Assembly: GCF_010747415.1 (NCBI RefSeq)
Contig: NZ_JAAGNZ010000001.1
Span: forward strand, 558,001 to 622,000
Length of the DNA stretch: 64,000 bases
Source: Spirosoma agri
GTDB lineage: Bacteria > Bacteroidota > Bacteroidia > Cytophagales > Spirosomataceae
Direction: 5' to 3'
This document shows positions 1 through 8,990 of the stretch, piece after piece (position 1 is the first letter of the stretch; every line of letters begins with the position of its first letter). Both the position numbers and the translations under genes were made by a program. The notes below the pieces were generated by a model that worked only from the letters and a program-made list of their open reading frames with translations, was not told the DNA's origin and did no database searches.

Positions 1-42
1 AATACGATGAGGTCTTCAAAGTTCAGTTTCAAAAGTTGTCGG

Positions 43-91
43 TTGTCGCCTGACTTTATGGATCAGCGGTTGAGGTAACGTCAGGCGACAA
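43..91. repeat. Inverted repeat at window edge
   Basis: Twelve-base perfect arms (TTGTCGCCTGAC at 43-54 and its complement at 80-91) enclose a 25-nt loop. It lies downstream of the rpmB terminator and may belong to a gene beyond the left edge. There is no T-tract, so a terminator role is only possible. The rest of positions 1-136 shows no gene. Confidence 0.4.
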
Positions 92-139
92 ACCGCTCCG
101 GCGGACTGTTATGAACCTCAATCTGTAAACGAACACAAA

Positions 140-166
140 AAGCCTCCTCCGTAGCGGAAGAGGCTT
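140..166 (-). terminator. rpmB terminator
   Basis: A 12-bp stem with one mismatch (arms 140-151 and 155-166, loop TAG). Read on the minus strand it is followed directly by a T-run, as in an intrinsic terminator. It sits just after the rpmB stop codon. Confidence 0.8.
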
Positions 167-189
167 GATGATAAATATCTTGCGAAAGA

Positions 190-429
190 CTATACCGTCA
201 GCGTACCGCGTTCGTATGCCTTACGGAGCGTTGCTTCCAGCCCGTTTTTGTTTATAGTCTTAATGGCCGATGTAGCCACTTTCAGCGTAACCCACTCGCC
301 GGTTGATTCGACGAAGAACCGCTTCTTTTGCAGGTTCGGGAAAAATTTACGCTTTGTTTTATTATTAGCATGAGAAACATTGTTTCCCGTCCGTGTGCGC
401 TTTCCTGTGATTTGACAAACTCTGGCCAT
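190..429 (-). CDS. rpmB: 50S ribosomal protein L28
   Basis: A 79-residue basic protein of the large ribosomal subunit. The N-terminus MARVCQITGKR followed by GNNVSHANNKTKR is the L28 signature, and the length is normal for Bacteroidota. It is preceded by a well-formed Bacteroidota promoter (458-488) and followed by a terminator, so it looks monocistronic. In many genomes rpmB pairs with rpmG; rpmG would lie off the left edge or elsewhere. The start is the only ATG matching the family N-terminus. Confidence 0.97.
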   Translation of the reverse strand: MARVCQITGKRTRTGNNVSHANNKTKRKFFPNLQKKRFFVESTGEWVTLKVATSAIKTINKNGLEATLRKAYERGTLTV

Positions 430-457
430 TACCGTACTCGTTTTCCGTTAGAGGGCG

Positions 458-488
458 CAAAAGTAGCTAATCTATTCATAATCTGCAA
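458..488 (-). promoter_or_regulatory. rpmB promoter
   Basis: On the minus strand the sequence reads TTG (488-486), 20 nt, TACTTTTG (465-458). This fits the Bacteroidota housekeeping consensus TTG-N(about 20)-TAnnTTTG, and places the mRNA start about 25 nt before the rpmB ATG. Confidence 0.7.
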
Positions 489-492
489 CTCC

Positions 493-660
493 TTATTCCT
501 TTTTTTTGAACCCATAGGGGCAGTGACGGCAACCGTTCTGGCAGCAATGGCCTCGTTTAAGGTGATAAGCAGCGGTGAAAACAACAAACCCCTCGGGTGT
601 GTAGTAGTAATCAGCGTCGGCTAGGCCCGGAATTTTTTTCTTCTCTGACTGCGATGACAT
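493..660 (-). CDS. DUF5522 small cysteine-rich protein
   Basis: A short protein of about 55 residues if it starts at the ATG at 660. The frame stays open to 732 and another ATG lies at 672. The conserved part is YYYTPEGFVVFTAAYHLKRG followed by CCQNGCRHCPYG, a cluster of four cysteines resembling the small DUF5522 proteins of Bacteroidota. The CC-x3-C-x2-C pattern suggests a metal site, but the family function is unknown to me. It lies just upstream of rpmB on the same strand, with the rpmB promoter between them, so it is probably a separate transcript. Family recognition is from memory. Confidence 0.75.
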   Translation of the reverse strand: MSSQSEKKKIPGLADADYYYTPEGFVVFTAAYHLKRGHCCQNGCRHCPYGFKKKE

Positions 661-838
661 GCTTTTGGGCATCTGCCCGAATAACTGTATTTTTGACTGG
701 ATGCCGACTTTCAGACGTTGGGCACTGGCCATTGGATTTTAGACTGTGGACTATTCAATTCTTCGTTCAGCGTCTGAAATCCAACGGTCAGCATCTAATG
801 TTTAGTCCGCAAAGTTATAACTTCTTTCACTACCAGCT

Positions 839-2086
839 ATGGAGATGACAACCCCACTATCAGCTGCTGACCAGGCGATGCAACTGGAATGGCACTACGG
901 CGCCCATAATTACCACCCGATTCCGGCCGTGTTGACGCGGGGAGAGGGCGTATTCGTTTGGGATGTGGACGATAAACGATACTTTGATTTTCTGTCGGCC
1001 TACAGTGCAGTGAGCCAGGGACATTGTCATCCGCGCATCATCAACGCTATGATCCAGCAGGCGCAGCGGCTTACGCTTACGTCGCGGGCGTTTTATAACG
1101 ACAAAACGGGGCTTTGCGAAAAATTCCTCTGTGAGTATTTTGGCTACGATAAAGCGCTGTTGATGAACTCCGGGGCCGAAGGGGGCGAAACCGCGCTGAA
1201 GCTGACCCGTAAGTGGGCCTATAAAGTGAAAGGTATTCCGCAGGATCAGGCAAAGACCGTCTACGCGGCCGGAAATTTCTGGGGCCGTACGTTAGCTGCC
1301 ATATCCTCCTCGACCGATCCAAGCAGTACCAATGATTTCGGGCCGTTAGTGCCGGGTTACATCATCATTCCTTACAACGACCTGACGGCGCTGGAAGATA
1401 CGTTCAAAAGCGATCCGAACATTGCCGGTTTCATGGTCGAGCCGATTCAGGGCGAGGCTGGCGTGGTCGTACCGGATGAAGGATACCTGCGGGGTGTTCG
1501 CGATCTGTGCACAAAATATAACGTTCTGTTTATTGCCGATGAGGTGCAAACCGGCATCGGTCGTACGGGAAAGCGCGTTGCCTGTGACCACGAGGGTGTG
1601 AAACCGGATTTGCTCGTTCTGGGTAAAGCGTTGTCGGGAGGAACAATGCCCGTATCGGCGGTTATGACCTCCGATGAAGTAATGCTGACCATCAGACCCG
1701 GTGAACATGGGAGTACGTATGGCGGAAACCCACTGGCGTGTGTTGTAACGATGGAAGCCCTTCAGGTTGTCGAAGACGAAAAGCTAGCCGAGAATGCAGA
1801 TGCGATGGGAACGATCTTCCGTGACCGGATGACGGCACTGAGTCAGAAGACCGATCTCGTGAAATCGGTTCGTGGTAAGGGCCTGTTAAATGCCATCGTC
1901 ATAAGCGAACGACCAGACCTTGGTGCAGAAACGGCCTGGGAAATCTGTCTGAAATTAAAAGACAACGGGTTACTGACCAAGCCAACGCACGGCGATAAGA
2001 TTCGGTTTGCCCCACCGCTCGTTATCAATGAGGACCAGATGCACGAAGCCTGCGATATCATTGAAAAGACCGTGCTGGCGTTTTGA
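839..2086 (+). CDS. rocD: Ornithine aminotransferase
   Basis: A PLP-dependent class-III aminotransferase converting ornithine and 2-oxoglutarate to glutamate semialdehyde (pyrroline-5-carboxylate) and glutamate, a cytoplasmic step in arginine/proline metabolism. The 415-residue length is typical. Visible landmarks are the PLP-phosphate site around [12 protein letters not shown] (residues 111-122), the cofactor-binding Asp in [13 protein letters not shown] (Asp234) and the Schiff-base lysine in LGKALSGG (Lys263). ATG at 839 or 845 are both possible starts. It is convergent with the next gene and shares a bidirectional hairpin with it. Other omega-aminotransferases are alternatives, but the full-length resemblance is to RocD. 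Confidence 0.93.
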   Translation: MEMTTPLSAADQAMQLEWHYGAHNYHPIPAVLTRGEGVFVWDVDDKRYFDFLSAYSAVSQGHCHPRIINAMIQQAQRLTLTSRAFYNDKTGLCEKFLCEYFGYDKALLMNSGAEGGETALKLTRKWAYKVKGIPQDQAKTVYAAGNFWGRTLAAISSSTDPSSTNDFGPLVPGYIIIPYNDLTALEDTFKSDPNIAGFMVEPIQGEAGVVVPDEGYLRGVRDLCTKYNVLFIADEVQTGIGRTGKRVACDHEGVKPDLLVLGKALSGGTMPVSAVMTSDEVMLTIRPGEHGSTYGGNPLACVVTMEALQVVEDEKLAENADAMGTIFRDRMTALSQKTDLVKSVRGKGLLNAIVISERPDLGAETAWEICLKLKDNGLLTKPTHGDKIRFAPPLVINEDQMHEACDIIEKTVLAF

Positions 2087-2101
2087 TGGGAATAAATACG
2101 A

Positions 2102-2143
2102 AAAATGGGACGACGGGTATTATCACCCCGGTCGTCCCATTTT
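2102..2143. terminator. Bidirectional hairpin between convergent genes
   Basis: Thirteen-base perfect arms (AAAATGGGACGAC at 2102-2114 and its complement at 2131-2143) extend inward with a small bulge. A and T runs flank both sides, so it can end transcripts from rocD (plus) and the metalloprotease gene (minus). Confidence 0.75.
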
Positions 2144-2163
2144 GGTTTGGCTGCTCCCTCTTT

Positions 2164-3261
2164 TTAGTCTGCTCTGGTGCCATCTGCCTTATAAAAGACG
2201 CCACCGGCAACTGGCTGGCCATTCTTGAACGTAGCGACTAACCGGCCACCGTCGGCGAAGTAGTAGGTTCCTTTGCCGTTGGGCATATTTTTCTGAAACC
2301 AGCCTGCGTATTTATCCCCGTTAAGGAAGAAGTAAACGCCGTAATCAGTCCGGAGATTGTCGCGGAAATTTCCCTTGTATTTCACCCGTCCATCAGCGTA
2401 GTATTCAACACCTTCACCGTGTTTATCGCCTTCCTCAAATTCACCGGCATACCGTTCGCGGGTTGGGTAGACGAACGTGCCGGTTCCATCCTCGCAATCA
2501 CCCGAAATGCAGCCAACGGTTGCCCGGTTAGTCGTGCTGGGTGCAACAACTGGCCGGGTCACACCCGATGACCGAGACGGAGTTGCCGAATTGTTGGTGG
2601 CGATTGCTTTGGGCGCCATTGCCGTCGGTGCTTTGACCAGTACCCGACTTTTGGGATACATGGCTTCTGCTTCCAGCCAGCCTTTTCGAATAGCGTCCAG
2701 CCGGGCGGGTTTGGCGGGGTGCGTGGATGTCGCGCGTTCGTCGCCGAGCGCCCGAACGGCCACCATTGCTTCGTCCAGCGATGACCCTAGCTGATGAAGC
2801 ACAAAGCCGGAAAACTTGTCGGCTTCGATTTCTTTCTGTGGCTGACCACCCCGTCCGTCGATCGTATGGCCCTGCAAATGGTGGCCAATTTCGTGCGCCA
2901 TGATGCTGATGGCCGACCAGTCGGTTTCCGTTTCTTCCTCAATGCCCTGCATAAAGGCCGCATCGTAGATAATAAACCGTTGTCCCTTCACAACCGTCGC
3001 GAAACAGTTGTCGGTATTGGCACATTCCATAACCTTGAAGTTACGCATCAGGCCGATGGGTTTCAGAATTCGGTCGACCACCTTTTCGGCGTGGCCGTTC
3101 GAGGGTGAATTCAGATTGTTGCAAACGACCTGTGGGCCAACGGTACCGCCCGTGTATTTGCAGATGAACATATCCTGAGCTGGCATCTGCGCCATCAGGG
3201 GGCCAGTCAGGGCCGCGCTTAGTAAAAAAACAGGTAGTGATAAGGCCGCTTTCACTGGCAT
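2164..3261 (-). CDS. Exported zinc metalloprotease with MORN repeats
   Basis: 365 residues. A signal peptide (1-24, ending LMAQ) predicts export. The zinc site HEIGHH is at 123-128 and a possible third ligand lies in EIEADKF near 144-150, a layout of M48-like or related zincin peptidases. After a low-complexity Ala/Thr/Ser linker (about 210-250), the C-terminal 110 residues carry MORN-type units (YAGEFEEGDKHGEG, YKGNFRDN, YAGWFQKNMPNGKGTY). MORN units often bind lipid or act as scaffolds, so the repeats may anchor the protease at the envelope; that is inference. The substrate is unknown. It has its own unit, divergent from the molybdenum enzyme operon across 277 bp with no recognisable gene. 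Confidence 0.8.
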   Translation of the reverse strand: MPVKAALSLPVFLLSAALTGPLMAQMPAQDMFICKYTGGTVGPQVVCNNLNSPSNGHAEKVVDRILKPIGLMRNFKVMECANTDNCFATVVKGQRFIIYDAAFMQGIEEETETDWSAISIMAHEIGHHLQGHTIDGRGGQPQKEIEADKFSGFVLHQLGSSLDEAMVAVRALGDERATSTHPAKPARLDAIRKGWLEAEAMYPKSRVLVKAPTAMAPKAIATNNSATPSRSSGVTRPVVAPSTTNRATVGCISGDCEDGTGTFVYPTRERYAGEFEEGDKHGEGVEYYADGRVKYKGNFRDNLRTDYGVYFFLNGDKYAGWFQKNMPNGKGTYYFADGGRLVATFKNGQPVAGGVFYKADGTRAD

Positions 3262-3538
3262 AACCGAGAAGGGTTAATCGTTCGACACGGCAGAATAACG
3301 AACGGAAGCAGGCTGCTATTTTAAGGGGTGATCGTAAAGTTAGCGGGTTGCAACAAACCGCAACTCTGTAGACAGATCAATGGCTGCTTACTGGCCACAT
3401 TATCTACGGGCTGTAGCCATTCGATAAGTCCATTCCGGGAAAGGATGGCGTGGCTGTCGTTTTCTGAACATCTCCGGAAGGAGGTCGTTCTACGGTCTAC
3501 AACGTATCTCGACACTGCTCCTAAACGGTAGACTATTC

Positions 3539-4081
3539 ATGCAGACTACATTCCTATCAGAGCCAAATCCCAAACAAGCTGTTTCCCTGCCAGAAAAAAG
3601 TCTGGTCACGTTAACGGTCAACGGGGTAGAAAAAAAGCTCCAGCTGGCTCCCTGGACCACTTTGCTCGATGCACTGCGCGAGTACATGAACCTGACCGGC
3701 ACCAAAAAAGGCTGCGATCACGGACAGTGTGGTGCCTGTACGGTACTGGTTGATGGCAAACGGATCAATTCGTGCCTGACGCTGGCCGTTATGAAAGAAG
3801 GGGCGGAGATAACAACGATCGAAGGCCTGGCCAGTACGGATAATAACTTTGAAACACAACTTCATCCGCTTCAGACTGCTTTTATCGCGCACGATGCGTA
3901 TCAGTGTGGATATTGCACACCCGGACAGATCTGCTCGGCAGTAGGGCTGATCAGCGAAGGCCGGGTTCGTACTGCGGATGATATTCGTGAGTTGATGAGC
4001 GGCAACATCTGCCGTTGTGGTGCTTATCCCCACATTGTGGATGCGATCAGTGAGGTAATGCAAATCGATACAAAAGCCTAA
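3539..4081 (+). CDS. paoA: Molybdenum hydroxylase 2Fe-2S subunit (PaoA/YagT-like)
   Basis: Small iron-sulfur subunit of a xanthine-oxidase-family aldehyde dehydrogenase. It passes electrons from the molybdenum site to FAD. Cys59, Cys64, Cys67 and Cys79 form the plant-ferredoxin-type cluster (GCDHGQCGAC), and QCGYCTPGQIC plus NICRCG (Cys158, Cys160) form the second 2Fe-2S cluster. The 180-residue length fits. E. coli PaoA begins with a Tat signal; here the N-terminal 20 residues have no twin arginine and no hydrophobic stretch, so a cytoplasmic enzyme is expected. It is first in a three-gene operon, 5 nt before the FAD subunit. The substrate is not readable. Confidence 0.9.
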   Translation: MQTTFLSEPNPKQAVSLPEKSLVTLTVNGVEKKLQLAPWTTLLDALREYMNLTGTKKGCDHGQCGACTVLVDGKRINSCLTLAVMKEGAEITTIEGLASTDNNFETQLHPLQTAFIAHDAYQCGYCTPGQICSAVGLISEGRVRTADDIRELMSGNICRCGAYPHIVDAISEVMQIDTKA

Positions 4082-4086
4082 TCCTT

Positions 4087-5082
4087 ATGAATAGTTTTTC
4101 GTATGCCCGTCCCGACGATGTTGCTGTCGCGCTGGACGATCTGACTGCCCATACCGGAGCAAAGTTCATTGCGGGAGGGACAAACCTTCTCGATTTAATG
4201 AAGGAAAACGTCGAACGCCCTAATCGGCTCGTTGACATCAACCGGCTTCCGCTCAGTTCAATAACGGACACCGAAGACGGTGGACTGCGACTCGGTGCGC
4301 TGGTAACGAACGCCGACACGGCCTACCACGAACAGGTCGAAAAACGGTATCCACTGCTATCGCAGGCTATTCTGGCCGGAGCGTCTCCGCAGCTACGGAA
4401 CATGGCAACCAATGGTGGAAACCTGTTTCAGCGGACGCGGTGCTACTATTTCTACGATACGGCCATGCCCTGCAACAAACGCCAGCCTGGTTCAGGATGT
4501 GGCGCCATTAACGGCCACAACCGTATTCACGCTATTTTGGGCACCAGTACCAGTTGCATTGCCACAAACCCATCGGATATGTGTGTGGCCCTGCGCGCGC
4601 TCGATGCGGTTATTCGCGTGTCGGGTCCGTCGGGCGAGCGAACCATTCCTATTGCTGACTTTCACCGACTACCAGGCGAAGAGCCGCAATTCGATAATAC
4701 CGTACAACCCGGCGAACTGGTCGTTGCTATCGATTTGCCAGCAAAGGGATTCTCAGACTACCATACCTATCTGAAACTCCGCGACCGGGCTTCGTACGCT
4801 TTTGCGCTGGTATCCGTGGCTGTTGCTCTTGACATGGACGGTGACCAAATAACCGACGCACGAATTGCGCTGGGTGGCGTAGCGCACAAGCCCTGGCGGA
4901 AGTCGGAGGTCGAAGCGATGCTCATTGGCAAGCCAGCTACAAAAGCTAATTTTCAACCCGTGGCAGAGGCACTTGTCGAGGGTGCACGTGGCTATGAGCA
5001 TAATACATTCAAAATTGAACTGGTTAAACGTGCCATTGTGCGAGCATTGGGACAGGCCGCTAAACTCGAACCGACAGCATGA
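4087..5082 (+). CDS. paoB: Molybdenum hydroxylase FAD subunit (PaoB/YagS-like)
   Basis: 331 residues of the CO-dehydrogenase flavoprotein family. FAD-binding features are IAGGTNLLDLMK (about 28-39) and RNMATNGGNLFQRTRC (about 104-119). The cysteine-rich insertion RCYYFYDTAMPCNKRQPGSG marks the PaoB subgroup, in which an extra 4Fe-4S cluster is bound. It mediates electron transfer from the 2Fe-2S subunit to the external acceptor. The stop overlaps the start of the Mo subunit gene by 4 nt (ATGA), indicating translational coupling and a fixed complex. Confidence 0.9.
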   Translation: MNSFSYARPDDVAVALDDLTAHTGAKFIAGGTNLLDLMKENVERPNRLVDINRLPLSSITDTEDGGLRLGALVTNADTAYHEQVEKRYPLLSQAILAGASPQLRNMATNGGNLFQRTRCYYFYDTAMPCNKRQPGSGCGAINGHNRIHAILGTSTSCIATNPSDMCVALRALDAVIRVSGPSGERTIPIADFHRLPGEEPQFDNTVQPGELVVAIDLPAKGFSDYHTYLKLRDRASYAFALVSVAVALDMDGDQITDARIALGGVAHKPWRKSEVEAMLIGKPATKANFQPVAEALVEGARGYEHNTFKIELVKRAIVRALGQAAKLEPTA

Positions 5083-7310
5083 CCCAATACATAGGAAAGC
5101 CGCTGAGCCGCGTTGATGGCGTTGATAAGGTGACGGGTAAGGCTAAATATGCCGCCGAATTCAATGTGCCGGATCTAGCCTATGGCTATGTGATCTCCAG
5201 CGCCATCGCGAAAGGGAAGATAACGAAGATCGATGCGACTGATGCCCTGGGCCTTGACGGAGTTTTGCAGGTCTTTACGCACGAAAACCGGCCAAAGCTG
5301 GCCTGGTTTGACATGAACTACAAAGATCAGGATGCCCCTCCCGGTTCACCATTCAGACCGTTGTACGATGCCAAAATAAAATACAGCGGTCAGCCTGTTG
5401 CGCTGGTTGTTGCCGAAACATTTGAAGTCGCTAGGTATGCAGCCTCGCTGATTCAGGTCGAGTACGACGTTGATGAGCACGAAACCGATCTGGCATCGAA
5501 TCAGCAGGAAGGCCGTAAGCCGAAGTCAGGTGTAGCCAGCTTATTGAAGCCGCCACCGCCAAAACCGCGTGGTGACTTTGACGAGGCATACAGCGCGTCG
5601 GCCGTGAAAGTGGCTGAAGAATACGTTCATGCGGTTGAGCATCATAACCCGATGGAGATGTTTGCTACTACGGTCGTTTACGAGCAGAATGGCAAATTGA
5701 CCATATACGACAAAACGCAGGGAGCACCCAACAGCCAGATGTATGTCGCGCAGATATTTGACATACCGTTCAGTGACGTGCGCGTCGTTTCACCCTACGT
5801 TGGTGGCGGGTTCGGCTCAGGATTACGGCCCCAATACCAGCTGTTTCTGGCCGTACTAGCCTCACGTGAACTGAAGCGATCGGTACGGGTATCCCTGACG
5901 CGGCAGCAGATGTTTACCTTCGGACATCGTCCGGCTACGATACAACGGCTGGCCTTGGGAGCTTCACCGGACGGAACGATGAGCGCGATTTATCACGACG
6001 CTGTGGCCGAAACGTCACAGTTCGAGGACTATACCGAAGTTGTAGTCAACTGGGCGGGTATGCTTTATCCATCAGAAAATGTCACGCTTACGTATAAGGT
6101 GGTGCCGCTGGATATGTATACCCCACTTGATATGCGGGCACCGGGGGGTGTTACGGGTATATCGGCGCTGGAGGTTGCCGTTGACGAACTCGCTCATAAA
6201 CTTGGGATGGACCCGCTCGAACTGCGGTTGAAAAACTACGCGGATCGGGATATGAACGAGGATCGTCCCTACTCGAGCAAAGAACTGAAAGCCTGTTTTC
6301 AACAGGGGGCCGAGCGGTTTGGCTGGTCTAAGCGCAATCCAGAACCAAGGTCCACACGTCAGGGGCATAACCTGATCGGTTGGGGGATGGCAACGGGTAT
6401 CTGGGATGCGAATCAGATGCCAGCCAGGGCGGAAGCCGTTTTGATGGTAAACGGAAAACTACGAGTGAGCAGCGCTACCGCCGACATTGGAACAGGTACT
6501 TACACCGTTATGGCACAGATTGCTGCCGATACGCTTGGTATGCCAATTGACGATGTGCTGTTTAAACTTGGGGATAGCGACCTGCCACTGGCGCCTATTC
6601 AGGGTGGTTCCTGGACGATGGCAACAGTAGGGTCAGCCGTAAAGGTAGTCTGCGAAGATTTGAGCAAATCGCTCTTCAAACTGGCCAAGAAAATGCCGGG
6701 ATCACCGTTCGCGAAAGTCGATTTTAACGATGTGGAGTTTGCCGATAAATCGATTCGTCTGAAAAGTGATTCGTCGGTTGTCGTATCCTTACAGGCTGTT
6801 GTCGATTCAAACGGGGGACGGGCTATTCGGGAAACATCGACATCCTTACCGAACATGCTGGAACAGCGTAAATACAGCCGCAGCACACACTCTGCCGTCT
6901 TCGTTGAAGTGCAGGTCGATGAAGAACTGGGCTCGGTTAAAATAACGCGGGCCGTGACTGCCGTTGCGGGTGGACGAATTATCAATCCCAAAACAGCCCG
7001 GTCGCAGATTATTGGCGGCATGGTTTGGGGTATCAGCAAGGCATTGGAAGAGGAAAGTGTTATGGATCACCACTTCGGTCGGTTCATGAACCATAACCTA
7101 GCCGAATACCATGTAGCCGTCAACGCTGATATTCACGATCTCGACGTGATTTTTGTCGAAGAGCACGATACGATCGTCAACCCACTTGGTGTCAAAGGGC
7201 TCGGCGAAATTGGTATTGTCGGTATGCCGGCTGCTATTGCCAATGCCGTTTTCCATGCGACAGGGAAGCGGGTGCGTGATCTGCCGATTACGCTCGATAA
7301 ACTGTTGTAA
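5079..7310 (+). CDS. paoC: Molybdenum hydroxylase catalytic subunit (PaoC/YagR-like)
   Basis: 743 residues of the xanthine oxidase large-subunit family, carrying the molybdenum cofactor. The N-terminal a/b hammerhead domain begins with the YIGKPLSRVDGVDKVTGKA motif. PYVGGGFGSG (about 236-245) and GTGTYTV are cofactor-binding loops. The near-C-terminal GVKGLGEIG carries the catalytic glutamate typical of aldehyde and xanthine dehydrogenases. Substrate is unknown; PaoABC relatives oxidise aromatic aldehydes. No XdhC/PaoD-type cofactor insertion protein or molybdopterin-cytosine synthase is adjacent, so maturation must be encoded elsewhere. A long hairpin follows the stop codon. Confidence 0.92.
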   Translation: MTQYIGKPLSRVDGVDKVTGKAKYAAEFNVPDLAYGYVISSAIAKGKITKIDATDALGLDGVLQVFTHENRPKLAWFDMNYKDQDAPPGSPFRPLYDAKIKYSGQPVALVVAETFEVARYAASLIQVEYDVDEHETDLASNQQEGRKPKSGVASLLKPPPPKPRGDFDEAYSASAVKVAEEYVHAVEHHNPMEMFATTVVYEQNGKLTIYDKTQGAPNSQMYVAQIFDIPFSDVRVVSPYVGGGFGSGLRPQYQLFLAVLASRELKRSVRVSLTRQQMFTFGHRPATIQRLALGASPDGTMSAIYHDAVAETSQFEDYTEVVVNWAGMLYPSENVTLTYKVVPLDMYTPLDMRAPGGVTGISALEVAVDELAHKLGMDPLELRLKNYADRDMNEDRPYSSKELKACFQQGAERFGWSKRNPEPRSTRQGHNLIGWGMATGIWDANQMPARAEAVLMVNGKLRVSSATADIGTGTYTVMAQIAADTLGMPIDDVLFKLGDSDLPLAPIQGGSWTMATVGSAVKVVCEDLSKSLFKLAKKMPGSPFAKVDFNDVEFADKSIRLKSDSSVVVSLQAVVDSNGGRAIRETSTSLPNMLEQRKYSRSTHSAVFVEVQVDEELGSVKITRAVTAVAGGRIINPKTARSQIIGGMVWGISKALEEESVMDHHFGRFMNHNLAEYHVAVNADIHDLDVIFVEEHDTIVNPLGVKGLGEIGIVGMPAAIANAVFHATGKRVRDLPITLDKLL

Positions 7311-7317
7311 GTGAGTT

Positions 7318-7372
7318 TGCTAGTGTTTAGATACGCCATATCTTTGAGATTTGGCGTATCTAAACACTAGCA
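7318..7372. repeat. Long palindrome with GATACGCC core
   Basis: Arms 7318-7343 and 7347-7372 pair over 26 bp with a single T-T mismatch and a 3-nt loop. It sits between convergent genes (paoC plus, propeller protein minus) and probably stops transcription from both sides, although no T-tract follows. The inner core GATACGCC(A)TATCT also occurs in the palindrome at 51112-51178. Confidence 0.8.
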
Positions 7373-7377
7373 GGCTT

Positions 7378-8403
7378 TTATTTGAAGTGTTGGATCGCCA
7401 CTTTTCCTTTGGCTCCCACCGCATAGCAGGTGCCTTTCAGGCAGACAAGTGAATGAAATCCGTCTGTATCAAGTTTTTGCCAGGTTTGCCCCTGATCGGC
7501 TGATAGACTCGTCCCCGATGGGCCAACCGTAATTAGTCGATCACCCGGCAGCAAGGCAATGGCTTCTTTTAACCCTGCCGGATCCGTTGGCGCGAGTAGC
7601 TGCCAGGTTTCGCCACCGTCGCGGGTGATGGCGGTATTGGGACCGGTCAACTGTTCTTTTTTATAATTACCCCCCACCACGATACCTATTTTCTCACTAA
7701 CGAAACGCATACCGAACAGGCCCGTAGCATCACCAGCCGGTAGTGGCGTTGTGCTGACGGCCCAACTGCGGCCACGATCCGTGGAGCGAAAGACGCGTGA
7801 ATTGATGGCCCCTCCCGATGCAATCCAGGCGTTTCGTTTGCCCTGAACAACGAGGCTGGTGCCGCTGGCAGCAAAGGCGGCTTCGTTGGGGTGCATCATG
7901 GGGATACTGGTTGTTGGCACAGGCTGCCATGTTTTACCCGCGTCGTCTGTCGTGAGAATGAACCAGCGTCCATGGACCGGATCGCTGAAGACAATACCGT
8001 GCTGCTTATCCCAGAAATCCATACCATCGAAGAAGACACCGGATTGCTGCGTTTTGTAGAGCAAAGTCCAGGTCTGACCACCATCGACTGTTTTGTAGAT
8101 GCGAGCCTGATCTTTTTCGGCGGGGCCAGCGCTCATCAGATAAGCCGTTTGCTCGTCGATAGCCTGCACGTCCCGAAAATCACACGATTGGGCGTCGGGA
8201 ACGGTGCCGGTCTGCCAGGTTTTGCCACCATCGATTGTGCGGACAAAGGTTCCCTGCGTGCCGCCAATCCAGACGACATTGGGAGTCGATGCACTTACTG
8301 AACGAAAACTGGCCTCAGTCTGGACGTTTTGCAGTTGCCACTGAGCAGCCGCGGGAAGAAGAGTAGAGAAAGAAAGTAAAAGAGCGATAAAACTTTGTTT
8401 CAT
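7378..8403 (-). CDS. Exported Asp-box (BNR/Ycf48-like) beta-propeller protein
   Basis: 341 residues with a signal peptide (MKQSFIALLLSFSTLLPAAAQ). At least six Asp-box motifs of the form S/TxDxGxTW are visible: TIDGGKTW, TVDGGQTW, TDDAGKTW, STDRGRSW, TRDGGETW and SADQGQTW. Such spacing gives a six- or seven-bladed propeller like the Ycf48/photosystem-assembly-like or sialidase-like families. In Bacteroidota these are annotated as oxidoreductases or glycosyl hydrolases without direct proof. I see no catalytic signature, so a binding role is equally likely. It lies downstream of, and co-directional with, the sigma/anti-sigma pair. Confidence 0.8.
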   Translation of the reverse strand: MKQSFIALLLSFSTLLPAAAQWQLQNVQTEASFRSVSASTPNVVWIGGTQGTFVRTIDGGKTWQTGTVPDAQSCDFRDVQAIDEQTAYLMSAGPAEKDQARIYKTVDGGQTWTLLYKTQQSGVFFDGMDFWDKQHGIVFSDPVHGRWFILTTDDAGKTWQPVPTTSIPMMHPNEAAFAASGTSLVVQGKRNAWIASGGAINSRVFRSTDRGRSWAVSTTPLPAGDATGLFGMRFVSEKIGIVVGGNYKKEQLTGPNTAITRDGGETWQLLAPTDPAGLKEAIALLPGDRLITVGPSGTSLSADQGQTWQKLDTDGFHSLVCLKGTCYAVGAKGKVAIQHFK

Positions 8404-8469
8404 ATGAGGGAATTGTCTGTTAGGTGACGGTAATCAGCCTTTGGACAGACAATTTGATCAAACGTAACA

Positions 8470-8979
8470 TTATGGCGTTTTACTGGGCGTCATCGGAGCC
8501 GTTTGCTGGGTCGTTGCCTTAAGCCGAATGATCTCTTGCTCAAGACTGGACGTCTTGAAATAGTAGTATAAACCCGCGATCAGGAAAACTTTCGACAGCA
8601 CAAATACCGCGATAAAAGCAGGTCGCCAGTATTTATGGACCTGAATGTGCGTATTGTTAACTTCGACGTCAACGTAGTCGGGTTTGGGTGATTCGTGTGA
8701 TTCCTGTTTGAAACGGGTATAATCGTTCTGGTTCCGGTCCCGTTTTATGAGATCGGTTTTGTTTAGCTCGTCCAGAATTGCCATTCTAACGGCTGGTGGT
8801 GGCGGAACCGCACTACGCAAAAAATGGTCCTCCATCTCTGTCTCCAATTCATTCAACTGTGACAGAACATCCGGATCAGTAGTCAACAAACGTTCTACCT
8901 CCCGTTTCTCACCATCGGACACCAAGCCTAATAGATAAGACTCTATAACGCCATCCGTCAAATATTGATAGTTCTTCAA
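8470..8979 (-). CDS. Anti-sigma factor-like membrane protein
   Basis: 169 residues. The N-terminal part (about 1-75) with ESYLLGLVSDGEKREVERLL resembles the N-terminal cytoplasmic domain of RskA-type anti-sigma factors. A charged linker is followed by one transmembrane segment (about residues 117-137, PAFIAVFVLSKVFLIAGLYYY) and a short coiled-coil-like periplasmic tail rich in Thr/Gln. There is no HxxxCxxC zinc motif. It starts 11 nt after the sigma-like gene 8991-9431, and this pairing supports the anti-sigma call. The periplasmic part is very short (about 30 residues) compared with classical RskA, so sensing may rely on a partner. Confidence 0.65.
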   Translation of the reverse strand: MKNYQYLTDGVIESYLLGLVSDGEKREVERLLTTDPDVLSQLNELETEMEDHFLRSAVPPPPAVRMAILDELNKTDLIKRDRNQNDYTRFKQESHESPKPDYVDVEVNNTHIQVHKYWRPAFIAVFVLSKVFLIAGLYYYFKTSSLEQEIIRLKATTQQTAPMTPSKTP

Positions 8980-8990
8980 GGTTAGTGCAG

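Noticed and set aside
709..779. 9-bp inverted repeat upstream of rocD (709-717 with 771-779)
   Set aside because: Long loop and short arms; can arise by chance and overlaps nothing functional that I could identify.
3321..3531. Two mirror-image short frames in the gap between the metalloprotease and paoA
   Set aside because: Both strands open over the same 200 bp with no conserved features or promoter; neither looks like a protein.
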